This document shows, piece by piece, positions 18,139 through 26,456 of a stretch of 64,000 nucleotides of DNA. This stretch comes from Arcobacteraceae bacterium (GTDB lineage: Bacteria > Campylobacterota > Campylobacteria > Campylobacterales > Arcobacteraceae): NCBI GenBank assembly GCA_023138835.1, contig JAGLOP010000001.1:62001-126000 (forward strand), read 5' to 3'. Under the pieces are notes generated by a model that worked only from the letters and a program-made list of their open reading frames with translations, ran no database searches and was not told where the DNA came from. How positions within the stretch are numbered: position 1 is the first letter of the stretch; every line of letters begins with the position of its first letter. The translations under genes were made by a program, and so were the position numbers.

Positions 18139-18507
18139 TTACTTAGCCGCTGCGCCAACAGTTTTCTTTTTACCTTTTCTTGTTCGAGCATTAGTTTTAG
18201 TCTTTTGCCCTCTACACGGTAAACCTCTTCTGTGTCTTAAACCTCTATATGAACCTAAATCCATTAAAGATTTTATATCCATTGCAACTTTCTTTCTTAA
18301 ATCACCTTCAACCATATAGTTGTTGTGTAATTCTTGTCTAATTGTTGCCGCTTCCTCTTCTGTTAATTCGTGAGCTCTTTTATCAGGGTCAATTCCTGTA
18401 GCTTTTAAAATCAATCTTGAACTATGTAAACCTATACCGTAAATATATGTTAAAGCATATTCCATTCTCTTTTTGTTTGGTAAGTCTGTACCTGCAATAC
18501 GAGCCAT
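18139..18507 (-). CDS. rpsM: Ribosomal protein S13
   Basis: 122 residues. [20 protein letters not shown] at the start and [20 protein letters not shown] near the end are diagnostic. It sits in the head of the 30S subunit and bridges to the 50S. It follows rpmJ by three bases. Confidence 0.97.
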   Translation of the reverse strand: MARIAGTDLPNKKRMEYALTYIYGIGLHSSRLILKATGIDPDKRAHELTEEEAATIRQELHNNYMVEGDLRKKVAMDIKSLMDLGSYRGLRHRRGLPCRGQKTKTNARTRKGKKKTVGAAAK

Positions 18508-18510
18508 CTC

Positions 18511-18624
18511 TTATCCTTGTCTTTGCTTGTGTTTTTTAGTTTCGCAGATTACTCTAACGATACCTTTTCTTTTGACAATTTTACATTTGTCACACATTTT
18601 TTTAACTGAAGCTCTTACTTTCAT
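18511..18624 (-). CDS. rpmJ: Ribosomal protein L36
   Basis: 37 residues: [20 protein letters not shown], then a C-terminal [12 protein letters not shown]. Its zinc ligands are C11, C14, C27 and H32, the zinc-binding (C+) form of L36. Start ATG at 18624-18622, stop TAA at 18513-18511. It is the first gene of the rpmJ to rplQ block. Its usual neighbour infA is not here but 6.8 kb away at 25.45 kb. Confidence 0.95.
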   Translation of the reverse strand: MKVRASVKKMCDKCKIVKRKGIVRVICETKKHKQRQG

Positions 18625-18905
18625 AATCAGCCGTCCTTTGTGTATATTTCATCTTTGTATGGTTTAGATTTATGTTGTCTAACCAACTCTTTATAAAACT
18701 CTAAAAAAAGAAATTTTATAAAAACTTCCTAATGTCTACAAAGTGAGATGCGATTATGCCCAAAGATTACTTAATATTAGTTGAAGCGTTAAAGTAAAAG
18801 TTTCTAAAAAATTACAATAAAGTGTCAAATATTATAAAATATATGATATAGTTTTATTAAACAATAATAAAAGATTAAAGTCTAAAATTACCGGAGATTT
18901 GAATA

Positions 18906-19838
18906 ATGAGAATAAAATTAAAAAAGCTTTATGATATAAGCAAAGATCTAAACATCTTATTTGTAGAAGATGAAGTTAAATTAAGAGACCAATATGCAAA
19001 ATTTCTTAAAAACATATTTAAAACAGTTGATACTGCCAGTAACGGTGAAGAGGGATTGACTAAATACAGGAATTTTCATGAACAAAAAGGTAAATATTAC
19101 GATTTAGTTATTAGTGATATTATGATGCCAAAAATGAATGGTATTGAACTTAGCAAAAATATATTAAAAGACAATGAGGAGCAGCAAATATTAATAGTAT
19201 CAGCTTATAATGACTCTAATAAATTGCAAAGCCTGATGGATTTAGGCATACACTTCTTTATTCATAAACCGATGACACTTGATAATATGACTCTAGTTTT
19301 AAGTAAAGTATGCAGCTATATAAACCATCAAAAAGAATACTACCTCAATGCCAATAATATGAAACAAACTATAGATACACTGAAAAATGACTTTAATCAA
19401 GCAGTTAAAGAGAAAAAAGACTTTCAAGATGATGTCTTTGGTCTATATTCTTTACTAGAACATTATGCTATTACTTCCTTAACAGACAAAGAGGGAAGAA
19501 TATTGGATGTTAACAGTGATTTTGAAGAAATCTCAGGATACTGCAGCACTGAAATTACCGGAGAGTATTTTGACATAGTAAGAGACGATGATACTTGCAA
19601 GGATATTCGTAATAGTATGAAAAGAGGTGCTATTTACAGATCTGAAACAAAAAATATAAAAAAGTGTGAAAGAAAAGGGGCATGTGATGAGTATTTTTGG
19701 ACAGACTTAATCGTAATTCCAATGATAAAAAACAATGAAATATATGGATTTAAATTCATAGAAGAAGATATTTCAGAACAAAAAAAGGCATATGCAATTT
19801 TTGATGATATTTTTACTGAAGAAAATAATTTATTTTAA
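18906..19838 (+). CDS. Response regulator with a C-terminal PAS domain
   Basis: 310 residues. The receiver domain occupies about 12-130, with E21/D22 in the pocket, phospho-acceptor D71 in VISDIMMPKMNG and the conserved lysine in FIHKPM. A helical linker at about 135-175 leads to a PAS domain (ITSLTDKEGRILDVNSDFEEISGY) that ends in ISEQKKAYAIF. There is no DNA-binding, GGDEF or kinase output, so it likely signals by protein contact, perhaps as an intermediate in a phosphorelay. A ribosome-binding site (CCGGAGA) precedes the ATG. It is convergent with the large histidine kinase, and the stop codons overlap by 9 bases, which suggests they belong together functionally. Confidence 0.85.
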   Translation: MRIKLKKLYDISKDLNILFVEDEVKLRDQYAKFLKNIFKTVDTASNGEEGLTKYRNFHEQKGKYYDLVISDIMMPKMNGIELSKNILKDNEEQQILIVSAYNDSNKLQSLMDLGIHFFIHKPMTLDNMTLVLSKVCSYINHQKEYYLNANNMKQTIDTLKNDFNQAVKEKKDFQDDVFGLYSLLEHYAITSLTDKEGRILDVNSDFEEISGYCSTEITGEYFDIVRDDDTCKDIRNSMKRGAIYRSETKNIKKCERKGACDEYFWTDLIVIPMIKNNEIYGFKFIEEDISEQKKAYAIFDDIFTEENNLF

Positions 19839-22800
19839 TATACAAGGTAATTCAATTTCAAAACAAGCACCGCCATCCTTGTTATATGTTATTAGAGTTC
19901 CATTTAAATGCTTTTCAACTATTGTTTTACTCATATAAAGTCCAAGACCGGTTCCGCCCTTTTCATCCTTGGTACTAAAATAAGGTTCAAATATCTTTTC
20001 TTTTATATTCTCACTTATTCCCCCTGCATTATCACATATCCTAATAACTACTGTTCCTAAACCTTCTTCTACTGATATAAAAATCTTTTTGTGTACATTA
20101 TTATTATTTTGTCTGCAAGCAGAATTCTGCTCCTCGGTATCAATCAATGCCTCTTTTGAATTTTTAAATATATTTATTAAAACCTGCATCAACTCTCTTG
20201 AATATGTTTGAATCTTTTTATTATTGTTAAATAATCGAATAACTTCAATATCATTATTTTCCAAAGATTTCCCGATTACACTAAAAGCATCTTCAACAAC
20301 ATCAATTACCAATACCTCTTCAATCATTTTTATTGGTTTAAAAAAGTTTCTAAAATCATCAATTGTTTTTGAAAGCTCCAAAGTTTGATTTACAATCTCA
20401 TTTGCATATTGTTGTAACATTTCATTATTTAGATTATCAAATTCAATATCTACTAAAATATTATTTGCTCCCATAGCAATAATAGATATTGGCTGTCTCC
20501 ACTGATGAGCAATCATACTTATCATCTCTCCCATAGCAGCATGGCGGGATTGTGTCAGCATCAATTCTTCTTTACTTTTTAGCTCAGCTTCCAACTTCTT
20601 TTGTTCAGTTATATCACGCATAATTCCTATTCCATGCCATTGATTCTTAATCTGAACACTATTTAGTGATAGTGAGACAGGGAACTCTATACCACCTTTT
20701 CTAACAGCTTCAACATCCATCCTTTTACCAATAGCATCTCCTTTACCACTGCTGGCAAATTTGGAATATGCTTTTTTATAGGCTTCATAATAAACCTTGG
20801 GTACTACAATTTCGTGAAAATCTTTTCCTTTAAACTCCTCTTCATCATATCCAAGCATCTCTTTGGCTTTAGGATTCCAAAATACAAGTTTCCCTTTACT
20901 ATCAAGCATAATAATAGCATCTTGCATCGAGGAGGTAATAGCCAAAAGCTTCTCTTCATTCTCCAAAAGAGTTTTATTAATCTGAGACAACTGCTCCCCC
21001 AAGTTTTTTAATTCGCTGATATCAGTTTTATATCCAATCATACGAACTGCTTTCCCGTTTTGATCAAAAATAGTCTGACCACGATCCAATACCCAAATCC
21101 AATACCCGCCCTTATGGCGCAAGCGATGAATATTTTGATATGGAATATCTGGTTTAGCATTACTTGCATGAATATCTTCATAAGCTTGCTTTAGGTCATC
21201 TGGATGTACTCGGTCAGACCATTCATGCAACTCATTTGTAATCTCATCATCTTCATAACCAAGCATTCTTTTCCACGGTGCTGCAAAATAGACCTCATCA
21301 GTTTCCAGATTCCAATCCCATAAGCCATCTTTTGCACCGTTAATAGCATATTCAAGCTGCTCTTTAACCTCTTCAATCTCGGTAACATCAGTAAAAGTTA
21401 CCACGCTGCGACGCACATCTTCCATATCCAGTAATTTTGCCCGAACAATAAAACGATACTTCTTGCCGCCACGCATCATACATACGTGATGCAGTTTAGT
21501 TGGTTTTGAAAGGATATACTCCAGCCACCTAATACCTTTCATATCCGGGTTAAGACACTTTTTCTCTTTCTCAAAAAAATCACAAATACACTGATGCTTA
21601 CGCTTAAAAGCTTCAAGTGTTTTAAAGCCTGTAAATTCCAGCATTGCATTATTAGCTTCAATAATCTCCCCACCATCAGTTGTAATCATAATATTGGGGC
21701 TCATATCAAAGATACTTTGAAGATAATTTCTATTTAATTCTAATTCATTTTGCAGTTGTCTCTGCTCTGTGATATCCTGCACCGTCCCTATTGAAACCAA
21801 TGCCTTGCCGTCAGCATCAAAAGTCGTCCCACAACGTTCCTGCACAAACTTGATACGACCGTCTTTCATCAATATACGATACACTAAATTATATAGTGTC
21901 TTGTTTTTCAAAGAGTTACTGTATCCTAATTTTACCATCTTACGATCATCTGGGTGAATTAAATCCAGAAATATCTCATAGTCAACAGCAAACTTTTCAG
22001 GATCTATTTCAAATATACGATAGCTCTCATTCGACCAAAATATCATATTAGATACGATATCATGCTTCCAACTACCGACATGAGTAATTCGCTGCGAATC
22101 TGCAAGCAGATGTTCACTCTCATTGAGCTGTTTCATCTGCTCATCGTAAAGATGCTTAATATTATTTTCATAAATACTGATACGTCGATAAACAAACCAT
22201 GCCAGCAAAGCAAGTGAGATCAATATTAAAACTAATTGTACAGCTAACAATAACCACTCTAATGTCCATATTTCTAAAATGTCGTGAAAAATAAGAATTT
22301 TGATTTTTGGCTGACCTTGAAAACCGTTTAATGTAAAAATATGTATCTGATACTGTTTATCATTTGCCAACAGCGTCACATCATGTTCTTGATAATTTAG
22401 AGTTGTCAGCATAGTACTAATAACTTTCAGTTTTCCTACAGGCTTAGATTGCAATCTATATCCATCAATAACCAAATCAATGGGGTTGCTAAAGAACTTC
22501 AATTTATCATCTTTAATAAATATCAGCCCATTCATATCATTTATCTCATTAAGTTCACGGATTATAAAGTTTAGATTTAATCCTAATTCTATTGCCCCTA
22601 TGTATGTTTGATTTGCATCAAAAATTGGTGTGATTATCCGATATAAAGAACCATATTTTCCTGTTTCATAACCACTTATTTGTTTATGTGAATAGTGAAT
22701 CTCTTTTATCATGGGTCTAATATGTATAAGATTATCACCAAATATTTCAGGCTTATGCATACGCAAAAAAGAGCTTCCATCTTTAAGATGAAAATGCATA

Positions 22801-23132
22801 ACTGCAAGATACGGCTCCTCTTCAGTCATTAAATCCCATTTAGGTTTGAATAGTTTGTAAATTCCTTCACGATCTCTTTTCTTAAGTAGTTCTGTAAGGG
22901 CAGTGGTTTTTATAAATCGTTTTGTAATATATGTATATTCTTTATTATAATGAGTAATGACCTGTTTAATACTATTATTAACTTGAGTAGTATGTTTTCG
23001 TTCATGCTGCTCATGACTATACCTATTAACTAAATCTGTTATTGCAATTATTATAACAATTAGAATAAATATTGTCATAACAATGGAAAAAGTTACACTT
23101 TTACGAAGTGATGATGTGTCTAGCTGTTCCAT
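19830..23132 (-). CDS. Multi-PAS membrane histidine kinase
   Basis: 1100 residues. Membrane helix 1 at about 14-33; a periplasmic double-sensor (Cache-like) domain at about 40-285; helix 2 at about 293-318; four PAS/PAC units at about 345-460, 465-590, 595-715 and 725-860; a phospho-acceptor helix with AHQWRQPIS near 890; and a HATPase domain with NIFKNSKEAL, DNAGGI and GTGLGLYMSKTI. The HQWRQPL-type H-box is common in Campylobacterota kinases. It has no receiver of its own; the PAS response regulator encoded convergently is the obvious candidate partner, by inference. It lies inside the split between the two ribosomal gene blocks. Confidence 0.9.
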   Translation of the reverse strand: MEQLDTSSLRKSVTFSIVMTIFILIVIIIAITDLVNRYSHEQHERKHTTQVNNSIKQVITHYNKEYTYITKRFIKTTALTELLKKRDREGIYKLFKPKWDLMTEEEPYLAVMHFHLKDGSSFLRMHKPEIFGDNLIHIRPMIKEIHYSHKQISGYETGKYGSLYRIITPIFDANQTYIGAIELGLNLNFIIRELNEINDMNGLIFIKDDKLKFFSNPIDLVIDGYRLQSKPVGKLKVISTMLTTLNYQEHDVTLLANDKQYQIHIFTLNGFQGQPKIKILIFHDILEIWTLEWLLLAVQLVLILISLALLAWFVYRRISIYENNIKHLYDEQMKQLNESEHLLADSQRITHVGSWKHDIVSNMIFWSNESYRIFEIDPEKFAVDYEIFLDLIHPDDRKMVKLGYSNSLKNKTLYNLVYRILMKDGRIKFVQERCGTTFDADGKALVSIGTVQDITEQRQLQNELELNRNYLQSIFDMSPNIMITTDGGEIIEANNAMLEFTGFKTLEAFKRKHQCICDFFEKEKKCLNPDMKGIRWLEYILSKPTKLHHVCMMRGGKKYRFIVRAKLLDMEDVRRSVVTFTDVTEIEEVKEQLEYAINGAKDGLWDWNLETDEVYFAAPWKRMLGYEDDEITNELHEWSDRVHPDDLKQAYEDIHASNAKPDIPYQNIHRLRHKGGYWIWVLDRGQTIFDQNGKAVRMIGYKTDISELKNLGEQLSQINKTLLENEEKLLAITSSMQDAIIMLDSKGKLVFWNPKAKEMLGYDEEEFKGKDFHEIVVPKVYYEAYKKAYSKFASSGKGDAIGKRMDVEAVRKGGIEFPVSLSLNSVQIKNQWHGIGIMRDITEQKKLEAELKSKEELMLTQSRHAAMGEMISMIAHQWRQPISIIAMGANNILVDIEFDNLNNEMLQQYANEIVNQTLELSKTIDDFRNFFKPIKMIEEVLVIDVVEDAFSVIGKSLENNDIEVIRLFNNNKKIQTYSRELMQVLINIFKNSKEALIDTEEQNSACRQNNNNVHKKIFISVEEGLGTVVIRICDNAGGISENIKEKIFEPYFSTKDEKGGTGLGLYMSKTIVEKHLNGTLITYNKDGGACFEIELPCILK

Positions 23133-23209
23133 AAATTTTCCTTAAAAAATCCTACTTATTTACAACTTAAACTATACTTAGAATATATTACATTATTGTT
23201 ACATTTTTT

Positions 23210-24301
23210 TTAAAATATTGTTTTAAATGCATACTTTGTAGTAGAAAAAAGAGTAACAGGATATTCTATTTGATTTTTATTTAATTTTATATTCTCAAAA
23301 CTACTAACATCTTTGCTGATTAAATATTCAATACCTATTGTTGTAGAATAATTAACCCAATTATATACTAAGTCATTACCAAGTATGGCATTATATTCTT
23401 CTATTGTTTTATTTGTTTTCCCAATTGAATTAGCAATAATCATATCTCTTCTATCTCCAACTTGTGTTAAAGATAATAACAATGGTGTATAGTTTAATTG
23501 AGTTGATAATATTTTATTAAGATTTATTTCATTAGCATTAATTTGAGATAAAATAATTGAAGTTTTTACAATAGGCATATTCACTATTAATGTAGAATTT
23601 GTTAATTGCCCTTTTTTTCTACTTAAAAATCTAGAATATTCTGCATTTTCATCATCAATCTCTTTTTGATATATTAAGTTTATATCTTTTGTATTTATTA
23701 TTTTCGCTAATCTGGTACCTAATTTGGAATTATCGTGAAATTCAACTAGCTTTATATTTGAATATTTTAAAATTTCCTCACATTGCTTAGAGTAATCAAT
23801 TGACCCATATACTACAGAGTCAATATTTAAATTTAAATCATCTTTATATATTAAAGGCAAATATATATCATAAGAATCAATATCTTTAATTTGCTTTAAA
23901 TTACTTGCTCCATTGTGAGTAAATAAAACTAATACTTTTGAAATACCGTTATTTGATATTTGTTCAAATATACTTTGAATGGAATTTATATCTTCATTTG
24001 CTACATCAAATACTTTTAAATTAAAATTTTGATTTTTATATATAAGATAACTCATAGCAGAGTTTGTAGCATTTATTGCATAGTTCCCTATAACTTTTGA
24101 CGAAAATACTATTGCAATATCAGATGATATTGTTGTTATATTATCATCTGATTTTAAAGGTATTTTTTCCACAATCACAGAAGTTTTTTTACTAACTTCA
24201 GGTATCTGTTTTTCTAATTCTGCCTGGGGCACTTCAATACTTTTAGTACAACCTGTAAATAACAGTATTATTAAACCAATGCTTAGAAAATATATTTTCA
24301 T
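23210..24301 (-). CDS. Lipoprotein resembling LpoA / periplasmic binding fold
   Basis: 363 residues with a lipoprotein signal peptide (lipobox LLFTGC, Cys18) followed by a short linker. The body alternates beta strands and helices (IAIVFSSKVIGNYAINATNSA, KVLVLFTHNGASNLKQI, VVYGSIDY, TLIVNMPIV, TPLLLSLTQVGDRRDMI) like a type I periplasmic-binding or LpoA-type protein. The start overlaps the stop of the glycosylase-like gene upstream by 4 bases. A role in activating penicillin-binding proteins is possible but not shown by the sequence. Confidence 0.6.
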   Translation of the reverse strand: MKIYFLSIGLIILLFTGCTKSIEVPQAELEKQIPEVSKKTSVIVEKIPLKSDDNITTISSDIAIVFSSKVIGNYAINATNSAMSYLIYKNQNFNLKVFDVANEDINSIQSIFEQISNNGISKVLVLFTHNGASNLKQIKDIDSYDIYLPLIYKDDLNLNIDSVVYGSIDYSKQCEEILKYSNIKLVEFHDNSKLGTRLAKIINTKDINLIYQKEIDDENAEYSRFLSRKKGQLTNSTLIVNMPIVKTSIILSQINANEINLNKILSTQLNYTPLLLSLTQVGDRRDMIIANSIGKTNKTIEEYNAILGNDLVYNWVNYSTTIGIEYLISKDVSSFENIKLNKNQIEYPVTLFSTTKYAFKTIF

Positions 24302-24963
24302 AACAACTCCATAATAGATTTAGCTTTCTGTAAGTCTTCAAATACATCTTTTTTACAAGATGGATTTCTTAATATATATGTAGGATGAAAAGTTGAAATT
24401 ACTTTTATGCCATTATATTCTTGTGTTTCTTGTCTCAATTGTACCAATGATTTATTACAATTAGCCAAATAATTATAACTGTCTCCAAATGCTACTATTA
24501 ACTTTGGGTTTATTATATCTAGTTGTTTTTGAATGTATGGTCTACAAGTATTTATTTCAGTTGCACAATCTTCAATATTTTTTGAAGGAATACATTTAAG
24601 AATATTTACTATATACACATCATCAATTGGTATACCTAAAACATTAAGACAAATTTTCGATAACATTTTGGCACTGTTTCCTGTAAAAATATTTTTATTT
24701 TCTGACTGGAGAGAGGAAGAATAAAGATTTAAAAAGACTATATTAGAATCTTTTTTACCCTCACCAAATAAAATATTTTTATTATTTTGCGAAAAATTAC
24801 ATAGACTACAATTGGTTACTATATTTTCAAGTGTATCTAAAGAAGCAGGTAAATCATATTGTGTATCATCATAATTGTCAAATTTAATATCTGTATATTC
24901 AAAACCAATATATTTTAATGTTTGTAAATTTTTAAGAACTACATTTTTTACTTTTTGTTTCAT
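24298..24963 (-). CDS. Family-4-type uracil-DNA glycosylase-like protein, atypical active site
   Basis: 221 residues from the ATG at 24963 (a TTG at 24978 would add five). The fold features of Fe-S uracil-DNA glycosylases are present: CSLC near the N-terminus, two later cysteines (ILKCIPS and INTCRPY) that could complete a 4Fe-4S cluster, LIVAFGDSYNYL, and the C-terminal motif HPTYILRNP. Motif 1, usually GEGPGxxED followed by GRPFVGRAG, reads GEGKKDSN ... ENKNIFTGNS, so the usual catalytic acid positions are changed. It may have a different base specificity or no glycosylase activity. It is divergent from a small HTH gene and runs into the lipoprotein gene. Confidence 0.7.
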   Translation of the reverse strand: MKQKVKNVVLKNLQTLKYIGFEYTDIKFDNYDDTQYDLPASLDTLENIVTNCSLCNFSQNNKNILFGEGKKDSNIVFLNLYSSSLQSENKNIFTGNSAKMLSKICLNVLGIPIDDVYIVNILKCIPSKNIEDCATEINTCRPYIQKQLDIINPKLIVAFGDSYNYLANCNKSLVQLRQETQEYNGIKVISTFHPTYILRNPSCKKDVFEDLQKAKSIMELL

Positions 24964-25044
24964 GTTGGAATTGTACAAAATTAGCCCTTTGGATTTGTTT
25001 TTTTAAAAGACTTTTTGTACAAACTAATGAATATTTATTGATTC

Positions 25045-25063
25045 TGTTCCAATTATTGGAACA
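25045..25063. promoter_or_regulatory. Perfect 19-base palindrome, candidate operator of the small HTH protein
   Basis: TGTTCCAAT-T-ATTGGAACA, 9-base arms around one central base, in the divergent region between the glycosylase and HTH genes. A related half-site, TGTTCCAAT at 25087-25095, recurs inside the HTH gene's promoter, with the two centres about 42 bases (four helical turns) apart. Confidence 0.6.
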
Positions 25064-25078
25064 ATTTATTAGAAATAC

Positions 25079-25107
25079 TTGACTTTTGTTCCAATATATT
25101 GTACAAT
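25079..25107 (+). promoter_or_regulatory. Sigma-70-type promoter of the small HTH gene
   Basis: TTGACT at 25079-25084, a 17-base spacer, and TACAAT at 25102-25107. The spacer holds a TGTTCCAAT...TTGTACA imperfect repeat, so a protein bound there would block polymerase. Confidence 0.75.
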
Positions 25108-25133
25108 TCCGGATAAATAAAAAGGATATATGT

Positions 25134-25346
25134 ATGGATGGACCAAGTTTAAGAAAATTAGAATCTGATTTAGAAGTAAATAAAACTACATTGCACAATT
25201 GGAAATCAAATAGACCAAAGTTATATGAATTTATTATTGATTCTTATAAGGATAGGGAAACTTTAAAACAAAATTTAACTTATTTAATTGATCAAAAAAA
25301 ACAAATTGAAAATGAAATTGATTTTACAAGACAGAGAGTCTCATAA
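25134..25346 (+). CDS. Small helix-turn-helix protein with C-terminal coiled coil
   Basis: 70 residues. MDGPSLRKLESDLEVNKTTL reads as a CI-like helix-turn-helix, continuing with HNWKSNRPKLYEFI, where TTLHNWK would be the recognition helix. The remainder (ETLKQNLTYLIDQKKQIENE) is a heptad-like coiled coil that could dimerise. The start is the ATG at 25134, with AAAGGA 7 bases upstream; an upstream in-frame ATG at 25086 lies inside the promoter and is rejected. Palindromes over the promoter suggest that it represses itself and perhaps the divergent glycosylase gene. Confidence 0.7.
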   Translation: MDGPSLRKLESDLEVNKTTLHNWKSNRPKLYEFIIDSYKDRETLKQNLTYLIDQKKQIENEIDFTRQRVS

Positions 25347-25363
25347 TTTGTGAAAATATTTAA

Positions 25364-25426
25364 ATCTATGAAGCTTTAGTTTATGTGACTCTTATTGCGC
25401 TAAGAGGAAACTATTGCTTCATAGAT
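25364..25426. other. Long three-part hairpin between the HTH gene and infA
   Basis: An 11-base-pair outer stem (ATCTATGAAGC with GCTTCATAGAT), a 5-pair middle stem (AGTTT with AAACT) and a 6-pair inner stem (CTCTTA with TAAGAG, loop TTGCGC) are nested with small internal loops. No T-run follows on either strand. It lies between convergent genes, 18 bases after the HTH stop and 28 bases before the infA stop, so it may protect or end both transcripts. It could also be part of a small RNA. Confidence 0.55.
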
Positions 25427-25453
25427 ATGAATATATAATATTAGAAAACTATA

Positions 25454-25672
25454 TTATTTATAACGGTGTGTTATTCTACCTTTATCTAAAGAATATGGAG
25501 TAATTTCTACTCTAACTTTATCACTTAAAAGTATTTTTATATAGTGCATTCTCATCTTACCGGATATGTGACATAAAACTATATGTCCATTATCAAGTTC
25601 AACTCTAAAAGTAGCATTAGGTAAAACCTCAATTACTTTTCCATCTACAATGATTACATCATCTTTAGCCAT
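25454..25672 (-). CDS. infA: Translation initiation factor IF-1
   Basis: 72 residues of a single S1-like OB fold: [35 protein letters not shown] and [20 protein letters not shown]. It binds the A site of the 30S subunit during initiation. It is the last gene of the S10/spc block, 9 bases after map. Normally rpmJ would come next; here it is separated from infA by 6.8 kb of unrelated genes. Confidence 0.97.
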   Translation of the reverse strand: MAKDDVIIVDGKVIEVLPNATFRVELDNGHIVLCHISGKMRMHYIKILLSDKVRVEITPYSLDKGRITHRYK

Positions 25673-25681
25673 TTTTCTTCC

Positions 25682-26449
25682 TCAATTCTTAAGTTGTGTT
25701 AATATTTCAGCTTTGCCATTTACCATAGCAACTTGGTGTTCATAGTGACTTGTTCGTAAACCATCAGTACTTGTTACTGACCATTTATCTTTTTCGTTCA
25801 CTATTGGTGTTTCATTTTTTTGACATATCATAGGTTCAATACAAAAAATCATTCCATTTTTAATTTTTGGACCTTGTTTAGAATTTTTACCCTCTAAATA
25901 ATTAGGTACTTCCGGATCACAATGAGGCTCTCGCCCTATTCCATGACCACAAAACTTTACCAATGGTACAAAACCTCTACCTAAAATAAATTCTTCTAAA
26001 GCAAGACTTAATTCTTTAAATCTCATTCCTTGTTTGATAATATCAATTGCATAATATAAAGCATCTTTACTACAGGCAATTAACTCTTCATCGGCTTCAC
26101 ATATTTTACCTATAGGCATAGTAATGGCAGCATCTCCATACCAACCATCAATCTCACTACCTATATCAATTCCTAAAATATCACCGTCTTTTAAAACTGT
26201 ATTATCAGGTACTCCATGAATTATAACTTCATTAAGTGAAGTACATACTGCATTTGGAAAACCGTAAAGTCCTTTAAATGCAGGACGAGCTCCCAGACCT
26301 CTTAAAAAGTCTTCACCCATCTTATCTACTTCTAATAAAGTCATACCTGATTTTACATTTTGTTCTAAATGTTGAAGAGTCTTCGCAACAGCAAGTCCTG
26401 CTGTGCGAAGTTTTTCTATATCACGAGCTTTTCTTAATGGAATGGCCAT
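25682..26449 (-). CDS. map: Methionine aminopeptidase type I
   Basis: 255 residues. Metal ligands are in GIDIGSEIDGWYGDAA, CGHGIGREPHCDP, FCIEPM and the last Glu in SHYEHQVAMV. It removes the initiator methionine from nascent proteins in the cytoplasm. It lies between secY (7 bases upstream) and infA, the common order in this cluster. No N-terminal extension is present. Confidence 0.96.
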   Translation of the reverse strand: MAIPLRKARDIEKLRTAGLAVAKTLQHLEQNVKSGMTLLEVDKMGEDFLRGLGARPAFKGLYGFPNAVCTSLNEVIIHGVPDNTVLKDGDILGIDIGSEIDGWYGDAAITMPIGKICEADEELIACSKDALYYAIDIIKQGMRFKELSLALEEFILGRGFVPLVKFCGHGIGREPHCDPEVPNYLEGKNSKQGPKIKNGMIFCIEPMICQKNETPIVNEKDKWSVTSTDGLRTSHYEHQVAMVNGKAEILTQLKN

Positions 26450-26456
26450 AAATTAA

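Noticed and set aside
25086-25133. Longer N-terminus for the small HTH protein
   Set aside because: The extra codons overlap the promoter spacer and the -10 box, and AAAGGA is spaced correctly only for the ATG at 25134.
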